Part shown: positions 36,024 to 44,751 of the stretch, one piece after another
How positions within the stretch are numbered: the stretch's first letter is position 1
How the letters are laid out: the number at the start of each line of letters is the position of its first letter
Assembly (NCBI GenBank): GCA_963797015.1
Contig: CAWCNV010000007.1
Coordinates: 310,001-374,000, forward strand
Direction: 5' to 3'
DNA from: JBBPZA01 sp963797015
GTDB taxonomy: Bacteria; Actinomycetota; Thermoleophilia; Solirubrobacterales; Solirubrobacteraceae
DNA: 64,000 nucleotides
Made by a program: the position numbers and the translations under genes
Notes under the pieces: model-generated
Database searches by the model: none
What the model was told of the DNA's origin: nothing
Seen by the model: the letters and a program-made list of their open reading frames with translations, nothing else

Positions 36024-37346
36024 ATGGCGAAGGAGCTGCCGAGCGCCTCGCTCGCCGAGAGCGTGCAGTTCAACCAGACGGTGGTCGTGCCCAACGCCGT
36101 GCAGGGCCTGTTCCGGCGCCGGCCGGGGCCCGTCGGGGTTGCGACACGACTCGACGTCGACGGCCGCGCCGTGCGCCTGATCGCCCGGCTGCGGCGCCGC
36201 CACGGGCCCGGTCCCGTGTGGATCCGGGTGATGGCCGACCGCGTCCTGCTGCTGCTCGAGGTGCAGGACATCCACAAGGTGCTCGAGGGTGCTCCCCATC
36301 CCTTCGCCGCCGACCCCGAGGCCAAGCGGCGCGGCATGAGCGCCTTCCAGCCCGACGCGCTGACGATCTCGCGCGGAGAGTTGTGGGCGAACCGGCGCCG
36401 CTTCAGCGAGTCCGTCCTCGACAGCGCGCGCCGGGTCCACCGGCAGGGCGAGCGCTTCGTGGCCGTCGCGCGCGAGGAGGTCGCGCTCCTCCCCGACGAG
36501 CCCCTCGACTACGACGGCCTGCACGGCGCCTTCCGGCGAATCGTCCGCCGCGTGGTTCTCGGCGACGCGGCGCGCGACGACGAGGAGCTCTCCGATCTGC
36601 TCGCCCAGCTGATGTCGGCCGCCAACTCGCTGCCCTCCGCGCGCCCGCCGCAGCTCGAGCGGTTCATGGCCCGCATCCGTTCCTACGTCGCCGCCGCCGA
36701 GCGCGGAAGCCTCGTGGCGCGCATCGCCCGGGCGCCTCACGATGGCGACACGCGCGTCGAGGGGCAGGTCCCGCACTGGCTGTTCGCGATGCAGGACACG
36801 CTGAGCGCCAACGTCCTGCGAGCACTCGCGGCGATCATGAGCCATCCGAAGCAGCGCGACACCGTCGAGGCGGAGCTCGACGCGGTGCGTGACGGGGCGC
36901 CCAAGGCCTCGGACATCGCGGGCCTGCGCTACCTCGCGGCCTGCCTCGAGGAGGCCATGCGCCTGTGGCCGACCACGCCTCTGCTGTCCCGCGAGACGCT
37001 GGTCGAGCTCGTATGGGACGGGGCGCGGGTGCCGGCGGGGACGCAGGTGATGATCCCCAACACCTTCCACCACCGCGACCGCGAGCGCGTCCCCTACGCG
37101 GACCGCTTCGCGCCCGAGGAGTGGACCGAGGGCGACGCCGCGAAGCAGTGGAAGTTCAACCATCTGAGTCACGGGCCACAGGGCTGCCCGGGCGCGAACC
37201 TCGCCGTGCTGATCGGCACCGCGGTGCTCGCCGAGCTGCTTTCGGGTCGGCGCGCGAGGCTGCTCTCTCCCTCGCTGGATCCCGACCGCCCGCTGCCGCA
37301 CATGCTCAACGTGTTCGGCGTGCGCCTCGCGATCGACCGCGTCTAG
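36024..37346 (+). CDS. Cytochrome P450
   Basis: The 440-aa P450 has ExxR in CLEEAMRLWP (Glu310, Arg313), a PERF-like DRFAPEEW, and the heme ligand Cys388 in NHLSHGPQGCPG. The usual Phe-x2-Gly heme loop is altered to NHLSHG, and the I-helix reads AMQDTLSAN (Asp258-Thr259) instead of AGxDT, as in some P450s that rearrange hydroperoxides without needing O2. Placed 22 bp after the alpha-dioxygenase-like gene, it probably acts on the hydroperoxide product. No ferredoxin or reductase lies beside it. Confidence 0.9.
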   Translation: MAKELPSASLAESVQFNQTVVVPNAVQGLFRRRPGPVGVATRLDVDGRAVRLIARLRRRHGPGPVWIRVMADRVLLLLEVQDIHKVLEGAPHPFAADPEAKRRGMSAFQPDALTISRGELWANRRRFSESVLDSARRVHRQGERFVAVAREEVALLPDEPLDYDGLHGAFRRIVRRVVLGDAARDDEELSDLLAQLMSAANSLPSARPPQLERFMARIRSYVAAAERGSLVARIARAPHDGDTRVEGQVPHWLFAMQDTLSANVLRALAAIMSHPKQRDTVEAELDAVRDGAPKASDIAGLRYLAACLEEAMRLWPTTPLLSRETLVELVWDGARVPAGTQVMIPNTFHHRDRERVPYADRFAPEEWTEGDAAKQWKFNHLSHGPQGCPGANLAVLIGTAVLAELLSGRRARLLSPSLDPDRPLPHMLNVFGVRLAIDRV

Positions 37347-37354
37347 CGGCCGGG

Positions 37355-38218
37355 TCAGCCCGACCGTCTCGCGCGCAGCGCTCGCGTCGCTCTCGCGACC
37401 CCGCGCAGCGGCCGCGTGAGCCGCCAGCTCGAAGACTGCTCGTACTCGTCGCGCACGGCGTCGCGAACGGCCTTGAGCATCTCGGCGGCAAGCGCCTGAT
37501 CGAACTCGAGCTCGCGCCGCACCTGACGCAGGTTGTGCTCGGCGGCGCGCAGCTCGCGCGGATCGTCCTCGGGCCGCTCGAGCTCCTCGACGGATACCTC
37601 GACGTCGCGCTTTCGCATTGACGCCCAGCTCATGTTGTGGATCCGCGGCGCGATCTCGAGGATCTCGAAGGCCCGCCCCCAGTGGGCGCGCACCCACCAG
37701 TCCGACATGAGGACGGTCGGGCCGCCGCGGTCCCACGGATGGTTGTGGCGAAGGACGTTCATCCCGATGCGGTCCTCGTCCCACGGCTCGTCGGCGGCGA
37801 ACTCGGAGTTCCAGCGGCCGACGTAGGTGGCGATCAACCGGCCGCCTGGCTTGAGCAGCCGGTGGAGCTCCACGAGCCACGGGAGCGAGTTGTCGGCGAG
37901 GTGGGTGAAGACCGAGATCGCCCAGATGAGATCGAAGGACCCGTGCTCAAGCCCGAGCGGCGGGTCGACGCCGCAACGAAGCGCGTGCAGGGGCGGGCAG
38001 AACTCGCGCTCGAGCACCTCGACACTCGGGGCGTCGACGTCCGCTCCCCAGAGCTCCGCCGAGCGCGCCTCCTCCAGGAAGAGGCGCAAAGTCCTACCAG
38101 GGCCACAGCCGAAGTCCAGGAGGCGCTTGCCTTCGAAGGACCAGTCGTCAGGCAGCAGCCCGAGCAACACGCCCCTGGTCTCGGGTCCCAGAGCCCAGAA
38201 GTCCGGACCAGCGGTCAT
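37355..38218 (-). CDS. Class I SAM-dependent methyltransferase
   Basis: The 287-aa protein has motif I LLDFGCGPGRTLRLF (from residue 33), ELWGADVDAPSVEV, FDLIWAISVFTHL and LKPGGRLIATYVGRW, a complete Rossmann-type SAM-binding core. The C-terminal 70 residues form a helical segment ending SSSWRLTRPLRG, a tail seen in methyl- and glycosyltransferases of cell-surface glycan clusters. The acceptor is unknown. It diverges from the GpgS-like glycosyltransferase with 18 bp between starts. Confidence 0.85.
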   Translation of the reverse strand: MTAGPDFWALGPETRGVLLGLLPDDWSFEGKRLLDFGCGPGRTLRLFLEEARSAELWGADVDAPSVEVLEREFCPPLHALRCGVDPPLGLEHGSFDLIWAISVFTHLADNSLPWLVELHRLLKPGGRLIATYVGRWNSEFAADEPWDEDRIGMNVLRHNHPWDRGGPTVLMSDWWVRAHWGRAFEILEIAPRIHNMSWASMRKRDVEVSVEELERPEDDPRELRAAEHNLRQVRRELEFDQALAAEMLKAVRDAVRDEYEQSSSWRLTRPLRGVARATRALRARRSG

Positions 38219-38236
38219 TGGCGGACCGGATCATAG

Positions 38237-39127
38237 GTGCCTGGGCTCGTCGGCTGCCATCCTGCCTGCGTGACCCCGCGCCACTCAGTGCACCACACGC
38301 AGTTTTCGACCGCCCGGGTTGCGGCCGAGCGCCGCGAGACCGTCTCGGTCTGCCTGCCCGCCCGCAACGAGGCGGCGACGATCGGGCCGATCCTCGAGCG
38401 ACTGATTCCGCTGCGGGCGGCCGGCGCGGTCGACGAGGTGCTCGTACTCGACGACTCCAGCGACGTAACGGGCGAGATCGCCGCGGCGCTCGGAGCCGAC
38501 GTGCGCGACCAGTCCTCGCTGTGCCCGGAGTACGGGCCGGTGCGCGGCAAGGGCGACGCGATGTGGCGCGGCCTGGCCGCCGCCCGCGGCGAGATCGTCT
38601 GCTTCCTCGACGCGGACTCCGGGCACTTCGGAGAGCACTTCGCCTGCGGCCTGATCGGCGCGGTCGCGTGCCTGCCCGGCGTGGAGTTCGCGAAGGCCCA
38701 TTACAGGCGCCCGTTCCGGCTCGAGGGCGTCGACCTCCCGGATGGCGGCGGCCGCGTCACCGAGCTTACGGCGCGGCCGGCGCTCGAGCTGTTCTATCCC
38801 GAGCTGACGGCGTTCCGCCAGCCCCTGGCGGGCGAGGTCGCCGCGCGGCGGTCGCTGCTCGAGAGGCTGCCCTTCGTCACCGGCTACGGGGTCGACGTCG
38901 CGCTCCTGATCGACGCCTGGCGGGCGGCGGGCCTCGACGCGATGGCGCAGGTCGACCTCGAGGTGCGGCAGAACCGCCATCAGTCCCTCGAGGAGCTCGC
39001 GCCCATGGCGCGCGCGGTGCTCGCCGCCGTGATGAGCAGGGTCGCGCGCGAGGGTCGCGCCGAGCCGCTTTTGGAAAGGCTGGTCGAGGAGCGCCCGCCG
39101 ATGGCCGCGCGGTTCGCGCCGGCGTGA
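38237..39127 (+). CDS. GpgS-like family 2/81 glycosyltransferase
   Basis: The 296-aa protein has a GT-A fold: TVSVCLPARNEAATIG, EVLVLDDSSDVT, VRGKGDAMWRGL, and the metal-binding CFLDADSGHF. These resemble glucosyl-3-phosphoglycerate synthase, which begins methylglucose lipopolysaccharide or glucosylglycerate synthesis, including the N-terminal HHTQFS segment. GTG at 38237 is the longest start; GTG at 38270 is an alternative. Its TGA overlaps the GTG of the next gene. GpgS function is likely but not certain. Confidence 0.75.
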   Translation: MPGLVGCHPACVTPRHSVHHTQFSTARVAAERRETVSVCLPARNEAATIGPILERLIPLRAAGAVDEVLVLDDSSDVTGEIAAALGADVRDQSSLCPEYGPVRGKGDAMWRGLAAARGEIVCFLDADSGHFGEHFACGLIGAVACLPGVEFAKAHYRRPFRLEGVDLPDGGGRVTELTARPALELFYPELTAFRQPLAGEVAARRSLLERLPFVTGYGVDVALLIDAWRAAGLDAMAQVDLEVRQNRHQSLEELAPMARAVLAAVMSRVAREGRAEPLLERLVEERPPMAARFAPA

Positions 39128-39663
39128 GCCCGAGCGAGCGCCGCTCCGGCCCGCCGGCGTCCCCTCGCCGCTATTGGCTCAAAGTCGCCGGCACGGCCGC
39201 AAGGCCCTTCGTCGACGATCGCTGGCGCGCGCGCTACGGCGCCTGGCGCGCCGAGCACGGCAATGGCTCGCTGTTCCCGCGGCAGCCGGCCATCCGCAGG
39301 GGCGATCGGCTGATCGTGTACGCCGCCGGCTCGGCGGCCGCGTTCGGCGAGGGCCGCCTCTTCGCGGTCGAGGACGTCGTGTCCGAAGCGCCGGAGCCCA
39401 GCGGCCACGAGCGCTGGCCCTGGCGCCTCGAGACGCGCGAGCTCGCCGCCGTCGCCCTGCTCTCGCACGCGGCGACGCTGCGGGAGATCGGGGTGAGCCC
39501 GCGCTCGCTCGGCCGCCACTCGCACATCCGCCTCGAGGAGGAGCAGGGCCGCCGGGCGGAGCAGCTCATCCGCCGCTACGCGGCCGAGCTGAGCGCTCAG
39601 CCCACCTGCCAGGCCAGCAGCCCGCCGAACACCGCCACGCCCACGGTGAGCCACGCGACGTAG
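39124..39663 (+). CDS. Unknown protein, possibly EVE/PUA-like
   Basis: A 179-aa frame begins with a GTG overlapping the glycosyltransferase stop (GTGA). Its core, SPRRYWLKVAG, then FPRQPAIRRGDRLIVYAAG, GRLFAVEDVVSEAPE and RRYAAEL, has the strand order of EVE/PUA-fold proteins, which bind modified bases; this is weak evidence. The last 22 residues overlap the 3' end of the convergent mrpD gene and are low complexity, so they may be a late read-through tail. Confidence 0.55.
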   Translation: MSPSERRSGPPASPRRYWLKVAGTAARPFVDDRWRARYGAWRAEHGNGSLFPRQPAIRRGDRLIVYAAGSAAAFGEGRLFAVEDVVSEAPEPSGHERWPWRLETRELAAVALLSHAATLREIGVSPRSLGRHSHIRLEEEQGRRAEQLIRRYAAELSAQPTCQASSPPNTATPTVSHAT

Positions 39664-41414
39664 TCGCCGACCTGGCCGCTGTGCAGCCGGCGCAGGCGGA
39701 AGAACGCGACCCCGACCGGGCGATTGACGGCCATTGGCAGCGGGCTGCGGGGACGCGCCAGCGCGATCGCGGCCAGCAGCAGCGCCCCCGCTGCGGTGCC
39801 GAGTCCGACCAGCAGCGCGGGCAGCTCGAGCGGCGCCGTCTCCGTCGCCCGCGGCTCCGGCGATGCCCCGTGCAGGACCGTCGCGGCGTAGGCCGCGCGG
39901 TCGCTGAAGCTCGCGGCCGCGTCCTGCACTCCGTGCAGCACGGTGGGCACGAGCCCGAACACGAGCCCGGCCACGACCAGCGCGCCGCCGGCCAGCAGCA
40001 TCACCGGCGGCGTGAAACCGTGGCCGCCCGAGGTCTCGTCCTCCTCCCGCCAGCGCGAGAAGCGCTGGGGCGGCAGCGGCCCCCAGCCGAGGAAGATGCG
40101 CCCGGCAGCGCGCAGCAGCGAGCCCGAGGTGAGGATCGTCGCGGCCACCACCACCGCCACGACCCAGCCGTAGCCGGCGTGCTCGAGCGCGTGGTCGAGC
40201 ACCCCCTTGCCCGCGTAGGCGCCCAGCGGAGGCAGCGCCGCGAGCCCGAGCGCACCCGCCACCAGCAGCGCCGCGGCCGGCCACGGCAGCTCGGTCCCGC
40301 GCCCGCACAGGTTGCCCTCGTGGATCTCGCCGATGCGGTGCAGGACCGCGCCGAAGAGGACGAAGAGCCCGGCGCGCAGGAGCCCGTCGGCCGCTCCGAA
40401 GAGCGCGGCCCCCGCGAGTCCGGCGGGTGTCAGGAGGCCGACCCCGATCAGGACGATGCCGATCTGGCTGATGGTCACGAAGGCGAGCAGTCGCTTGAGA
40501 TGGAGCTGGGCCAGGCACATCACCCCTCCGACCAGCGCCGTGATGCAGCCCGCACCGACGAGGATCGCCCGCAGCGCATCCGCGTGCGCGGACAGCGGGC
40601 CCTCGAACACCGTCCAGTAGATGCGCGCGACGGCGTAGATGCCCAGGTCGCTCATGACCCCGGAGAAGACGACGCACGCCGGCGTTGGCGCGACCGCGTA
40701 CGCGTCGCCGAGCCAGAAGTGGAAGGGCACGATCGCCGCCTTGACGAAGAAGCCCGCGCAGATCAGCGCGAACGAGCAGATCACGAGCCCGTCGGCCGGC
40801 CCGGCGGCGAGCGCCTGGCCCGCCTGCGCGAGGTTTAGGGCCCCGGTGCGCCCGTACAGGAGCGCGATCCCGAACAGGATCAGCACCGCCCCGACGCTGT
40901 TGGACACCGCGAAGGTGAGCGCTCCCTGCAGCGGCGCGGACTCCTCGATGCGGTAGGCGGTCATCGCGTAGGCGGACACGCTCATCAGCTCGAAGAAGAC
41001 GAACAGGTTGAAGAGGTCGCCCGTCAGCGCGAAGCCGCACATCGCACCGAGGAACACGAGCATCATCGCGTGGAAGATCGCCCCGACCGCATCGAAGAAG
41101 CGCCACGCGAAGATCAGCGCGGCGGTGACCAGCACCGCGGCGAGCAGCGCGATCCCGGCGCCGATGCGGTCGAAGGCGAGCGAGATCCCCAGCGCGACTC
41201 CGCCGCGGGGCTCCCAGCCGCCGAGCCAGGAGACGACGACCGTGTGGTCGTCGCCCGCGGCGTCGGCGAGCAGGAACGCGCAGAACACGGCGACCGCCGC
41301 GGAGGTCACGATCGCGACCAGGTCGATGCGGCGCCGGCTGAGCGGCAGCGCCGCGGCGATCGCGGCCGCGACCAGGAACGGGCCGGCGACGGCCAGCGGC
41401 GCGACGGCGCCCAT
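39597..41414 (-). CDS. mrpD: Mrp antiporter subunit D (NuoL/M-like)
   Basis: The 605-aa protein has about 14 membrane segments and the proton-translocating antiporter signature of MrpD/NuoM: GDLFNLFVFFELMSVSAYAMTAY, the Lys in FVKAAIVPFHFWLGDAY, and PPLGAYAGKGVLDHALEHAGYG. It carries ion translocation in the Mrp complex. A C-terminal extension with two more segments ends in VGDYVAWLTVGVAVFGGLLAW. Its ATG overlaps the mrpC stop by one base. It is the last gene of the operon and the only large antiporter-type subunit. Confidence 0.9.
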   Translation of the reverse strand: MGAVAPLAVAGPFLVAAAIAAALPLSRRRIDLVAIVTSAAVAVFCAFLLADAAGDDHTVVVSWLGGWEPRGGVALGISLAFDRIGAGIALLAAVLVTAALIFAWRFFDAVGAIFHAMMLVFLGAMCGFALTGDLFNLFVFFELMSVSAYAMTAYRIEESAPLQGALTFAVSNSVGAVLILFGIALLYGRTGALNLAQAGQALAAGPADGLVICSFALICAGFFVKAAIVPFHFWLGDAYAVAPTPACVVFSGVMSDLGIYAVARIYWTVFEGPLSAHADALRAILVGAGCITALVGGVMCLAQLHLKRLLAFVTISQIGIVLIGVGLLTPAGLAGAALFGAADGLLRAGLFVLFGAVLHRIGEIHEGNLCGRGTELPWPAAALLVAGALGLAALPPLGAYAGKGVLDHALEHAGYGWVVAVVVAATILTSGSLLRAAGRIFLGWGPLPPQRFSRWREEDETSGGHGFTPPVMLLAGGALVVAGLVFGLVPTVLHGVQDAAASFSDRAAYAATVLHGASPEPRATETAPLELPALLVGLGTAAGALLLAAIALARPRSPLPMAVNRPVGVAFFRLRRLHSGQVGDYVAWLTVGVAVFGGLLAWQVG

Positions 41415-41758
41415 CAGTCGCGCAGCGGGTCGAGCTCGTCGGGATCGAGCGTCCCGAAGCGCTTGTGCGCCTGGACCGCGATCGCGAGCAGCAGCGCCGT
41501 GACCGTCGCGCCGACGACGATGTCGGTGAGCGTCAGCGCCTGGACCACGGGGTCCACGGCCTTTTGCGTCGTCGGGATGTCGATGAACACGGGCGCCGCG
41601 CCGCCGTTGCGATAGCCGATCGCGAGCAGCAGGACGTAGGTCGAGGACTGGACGACCGACAGGCAGATGACCAGGTGGATCAGGTGGCGGCTCGTGATGA
41701 CGCCCCAGAGCCCGACGAGCAGGATCCAGGCCGCGACCACGTAGGGCGCGAAGCTCAT
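41414..41758 (-). CDS. mrpC: Mrp antiporter subunit C (NuoK-like)
   Basis: The 114-aa protein has three membrane helices: YVVAAWILLVGLWGVI, LIHLVICLSVVQSSTYVLLLAIGY and DIVVGATVTALLLAIAVQ. The conserved DPVVQALTLTDIVVG motif is typical of MrpC/MnhC. The ATG at 41758 overlaps the mrpB stop. It forms part of the membrane arm with B and D. Confidence 0.92.
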   Translation of the reverse strand: MSFAPYVVAAWILLVGLWGVITSRHLIHLVICLSVVQSSTYVLLLAIGYRNGGAAPVFIDIPTTQKAVDPVVQALTLTDIVVGATVTALLLAIAVQAHKRFGTLDPDELDPLRD

Positions 41759-42588
41759 GCGCCGCCCTCCGGCCGCCGCGCCTGCGCGTCGCGGCGGCGC
41801 CGCACGACGATCGTCTGCTCGAGGAACTCGGAGATCAGCAGTACGAGCCCTCCCGCGACCTCGAAGCCCACGGCGACGCTGAGCAGCGGGATCGTCCCGG
41901 CCGAGACCAGCTCGCCGGTCTTGCCCAGGGGCAGGAAGTTCTGGAGGAAGGCGCCCGAGAAGATCAGGCCCCCGATCCCGATCAGCACGAAGGCACCGGC
42001 CCCGCAGGCCTTGGCGAGCTCGACCAGCTTCAAGGGCCGGACGCGCTCCAGGGCCACGTACTCCCCGCCCAGGAACACGAGCAGCAGCGCCGAAGCGGCG
42101 ACCACCCCGCCCTGGAAGCCGCCGCCGGGCGTGAGCTGGCCGTGAGCGGTCACGTACACCGACAGCAGCACGGTGACCGGGACGAGCGCGACCGTGGTCG
42201 CCCGCACGGCCGAGCTCGAGGGGGGCGCGCGGCGCCCGCCTATGGCGTCGTCGGGCGGCCCGATCTCCTCCTCGCGCGTCTCGCGCAGGAGCAGCGCGAG
42301 GCCGAGCACGGCGGCGAAGAGGATGAACTCCTCGCCGAGCGTGTCGAAGCCGCGGTAGTCGAAGTTGATCGCGGTGACGACCGCGGTGGCGTGGCGCTCG
42401 GGCACCGCCACCTTGTCGAGGATCAGCCCGTAGGGGCCGTGGTAGTGGCCGAAGTCCGGCAGCCCGTGCAGGCCCCACAGCAGGAACACTCCGAGGCCGG
42501 CGGCGGCGACCAGGAACAGCCGCTTGCGCGCCGCGAAGCTGAGCTCGCCCGGCCGCCGCGGCGGTGGTGCCTCCCGCCCGGGGCTCAC
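41755..42588 (-). CDS. mrpB: Mrp antiporter subunit B (MnhB-domain protein)
   Basis: The 277-aa protein is longer than the roughly 140-aa free MrpB. Its C-terminal half is the MnhB domain (VTAHGQLTPGGGFQGGVVAASALLLVFLGG and FEVAGGLVLLISEFLEQ). The N-terminal half holds KRLFLVAAAGLGVFLLWG and INFDYRGFDTLGEEFILFAAVLGLALLL, matching the MbhE-like end of MrpA. So part of MrpA is fused to B here. The GTG at 42588 sits after GGAGGAG and overlaps the upstream stop. Confidence 0.85.
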   Translation of the reverse strand: MSPGREAPPPRRPGELSFAARKRLFLVAAAGLGVFLLWGLHGLPDFGHYHGPYGLILDKVAVPERHATAVVTAINFDYRGFDTLGEEFILFAAVLGLALLLRETREEEIGPPDDAIGGRRAPPSSSAVRATTVALVPVTVLLSVYVTAHGQLTPGGGFQGGVVAASALLLVFLGGEYVALERVRPLKLVELAKACGAGAFVLIGIGGLIFSGAFLQNFLPLGKTGELVSAGTIPLLSVAVGFEVAGGLVLLISEFLEQTIVVRRRRDAQARRPEGGA

Positions 42589-42866
42589 AACTCCTCCTCC
42601 CGCGCGTCCGCCCGTTCCGCGCGCGCGGCGCTCTCGCCGCGGACCTTGGCGAGCGCCAGCAGGATGATCGTGGGTAGCGCGACGGAGCCGACGACGATGT
42701 TCGAAAGCGCCACGTCGGGGGCGGCGAAGGCGAAGAACAGCACGCCGAGCGTGAGGCCGTAGAGGCTCGCTACCACCGCTTGGCGCAGCGGGTCTCGCGC
42801 GGCGACGACCGCCCATGCCCCGAGCGCGACGAGGCCGAGCGAGACGGCCTGCAGGGCCGTGGTCAT
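42585..42866 (-). CDS. DUF4040/MbhD-like Mrp subunit
   Basis: The 93-aa membrane protein, MTTALQAVSLGLVALGAWAVV to VGSVALPTIILLALAKVRG, has three helices and the DPLRQAVVASLYGLTLGVLFFAFAAPDVALSN pattern of the DUF4040/MbhD domain, normally found inside MrpA or as a separate subunit in Mbh-type complexes. The ATG at 42866 overlaps the mrpG stop (ATGA). Confidence 0.85.
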   Translation of the reverse strand: MTTALQAVSLGLVALGAWAVVAARDPLRQAVVASLYGLTLGVLFFAFAAPDVALSNIVVGSVALPTIILLALAKVRGESAARAERADAREEEL

Positions 42867-43189
42867 CGCTGCGCCTCTGGCCGCTCCTCGGGCGCCACGC
42901 TCCAGTGCCCTCGGGCGCGCACGCGCAGCGCGCGTGCCGTCGCGTGCACGAGGATCCCGTTGAGCAGCACGAGCAGCAGCGCGGTCAGCACCGACTTGAG
43001 CCCGGCCTGGGAGAACGGGCCCTCGTCGATGACCACCGCGAGCGCGACGCACGCCGGTGCCACGGACGACGCCGGCCCGGTGAAGTGCAGGCGGTCGAAG
43101 ACGTCACGCGCGAGCAGGAGGCCCAAGATCGATGCGACCTGCAGCATCACGGCGGCGCCGACCAGCGCCCACACCAGGACGCTCGTCAC
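42863..43189 (-). CDS. mrpG: Mrp antiporter subunit G
   Basis: The 108-aa protein has GAAVMLQVASILGLLLARDVFDRLHFTGPASSVAPACVALAV and a third helix LKSVLTALLLVLLNGILVHATARAL, the MrpG pattern including the conserved DRLHF. The GTG at 43189 overlaps the mrpF stop (GTGA). An alternative later start is unlikely since it would remove the first helix. Confidence 0.9.
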   Translation of the reverse strand: MTSVLVWALVGAAVMLQVASILGLLLARDVFDRLHFTGPASSVAPACVALAVVIDEGPFSQAGLKSVLTALLLVLLNGILVHATARALRVRARGHWSVAPEERPEAQR

Positions 43190-43437
43190 TCCCACCGCTC
43201 GAGGAAGCGCGCGAAGGCCAGGCCGCCGGCGAACGAGAGCACCGCGGAGACCAGGGCGAGATCGAAGAACGGCTGGCGGTGGGTGCCCTGCGCGATGAGC
43301 AGCAGCACGACCGTCACGATCGTGCCCGCCAGTTCGAGCGCGACCACGCCGATCGGCGCCTCCGCGTACACGCACAGCACGAACAGCGGGGCCAGCGAGG
43401 CCAGCAGCACGATGGCGGCGAGCAGCCAGGGGTTCAT
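43186..43437 (-). CDS. mrpF: Mrp antiporter subunit F
   Basis: The 83-aa protein has three hydrophobic helices and ends AFARFLERWE, as in MrpF/MnhF. Its ATG overlaps the mrpE stop and its stop overlaps the mrpG start, both by four bases, so the operon is translationally coupled throughout. Confidence 0.88.
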   Translation of the reverse strand: MNPWLLAAIVLLASLAPLFVLCVYAEAPIGVVALELAGTIVTVVLLLIAQGTHRQPFFDLALVSAVLSFAGGLAFARFLERWE

Positions 43438-43931
43438 GGCTCGGGCCGCGCGCGCTCGGGCACGAGCTCGTGCAGGAGCGCGGCCCCCGCCTCCTGGTCG
43501 ATCCCGACGACGTAGGTGTTGGGCGCGATCGAGGCGCCGATCGTGAACAGCGCGCGACGGGCCTCCGCACGCTCAGGGTCGTGCCCCGGGCGCAGCGGCT
43601 GGACGACGAAGCGCCCCGCGATCGGTCGCCCGCGGACGACCCGCAGCCACAGCACGCGCAGCACCAGCCCGGTCTCGACGAGCGTCCGCCACGGCAGCCG
43701 CCAGCCGCCGAGGATCCACCGCGCCCGCGGGCGGAAGCGCACCAGCCGCGTCTCGCGCACCGCCGACGCCGCCGTCGCCGCGATCGCGGAGGCGACCAGG
43801 CCGAGCACCGTCTCGGCGAGATCGAACGCGCTGATGAAGACCAGCCAGAGGAGATTGAGCGCCGCGAACCACGCGAGCCAGTGGATGGCGCGGCTGGATC
43901 GGCGGCGGCGCACGCAGCGGTCTTGTATCAC
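43434..43931 (-). CDS. mrpE: Mrp antiporter subunit E
   Basis: The 165-aa protein has two N-terminal helices (WLAWFAALNLLWLVFISAFD, VLGLVASAIAATAA) and the conserved soluble tail with LFTIGASIAPNTYVVGIDQEAGAALLHEL, matching MrpE/MnhE. It is the first gene of the E-F-G-DUF4040-B-C-D operon, and starts 8 bp from the divergent thioesterase start. Confidence 0.9.
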   Translation of the reverse strand: MIQDRCVRRRRSSRAIHWLAWFAALNLLWLVFISAFDLAETVLGLVASAIAATAASAVRETRLVRFRPRARWILGGWRLPWRTLVETGLVLRVLWLRVVRGRPIAGRFVVQPLRPGHDPERAEARRALFTIGASIAPNTYVVGIDQEAGAALLHELVPERARPEP

Positions 43932-43939
43932 CTTCGCCG

Positions 43940-44731
43940 GTGGCCGACGCTTTCTACAGCGAGCAGCATGACGGCGCGCTCGTCGCCGGCGAGCTCACGC
44001 GGGGGCCGTGGGATCGCGGCAGCCAGCACGCGGGTCCACCGGCGGGAGTGCTCGCGCGGGCGCTCGAACGCTGCGAGCCCCGGGCGGGGACGCAGGTCGG
44101 GCGTGTCACCATCGAGATCCTCCGCCCGGTTCCGATCGACGCGCTCGTGGCGACGGCGCGCGTGGTCCGCCCGGGTCGCAGCGTCGAGCTCCTCGAAGGG
44201 ACGCTGGCGCTCGCCTCCGACGGGACGCCGCTGATGCGGGCGTCGGCCTGGCGGCTGCGCACGACGAAGCTCGAGCTCCCGCAGCTTCCGCCCGACGACG
44301 ATCCGCCGCCTCCGGGCCCGCAGGAGGGCCGGGACGTGCCGTTCTTTCCCACCGGCGAGGCGCTCGGCTACCACGCCGCGATGGATTACCGCTTCGTACG
44401 CGGGGCGTTCCTCGAGGCCGGGCCGGCCACCGTCTGGATACGGATGCGCGTGCCGCTCGTCGCCGGCGAGACTCCAACCCCGCTGCAGCGCACGCTGGTC
44501 GCGGCCGACTCCGGCAACGGCGTCAGCGCTGCGCTGGACTGGCGCAGCTTCCTGTTCATCAACTGCGACCTGAGCGTGCACCTCGCGCGACCCGCGGAGG
44601 GCGAGTGGATCGGCCTCGACGCAGTCACCGTGCCGCTGCCCAGCGGCATCGGCCTCACCGACACGGCGCTGTGGGACGAACGCGGACGCATCGGGCGCGC
44701 CGCCCAGACGCTCCTGGTCGCGCCGCGCTGA
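43940..44731 (+). CDS. Thioesterase-family (double hotdog) protein
   Basis: The 263-aa protein has two hotdog-like halves, with TRGPWDRGSQHAGPPAGVLARALE and TIEILRPVPIDALVATARVVRPGRSVELLEGTL at the start and DSGNGVSAALDWRSFLFINCDLSVHLARPAEGEWIGLDA at the end, as in TesB-like acyl-CoA thioesterases of actinobacteria. It probably hydrolyses acyl-CoA in the cytoplasm. The GTG at 43940 is the first start in frame. Confidence 0.85.
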   Translation: MADAFYSEQHDGALVAGELTRGPWDRGSQHAGPPAGVLARALERCEPRAGTQVGRVTIEILRPVPIDALVATARVVRPGRSVELLEGTLALASDGTPLMRASAWRLRTTKLELPQLPPDDDPPPPGPQEGRDVPFFPTGEALGYHAAMDYRFVRGAFLEAGPATVWIRMRVPLVAGETPTPLQRTLVAADSGNGVSAALDWRSFLFINCDLSVHLARPAEGEWIGLDAVTVPLPSGIGLTDTALWDERGRIGRAAQTLLVAPR

Positions 44732-44751
44732 CAGGGGCTTAACCTCATTGC

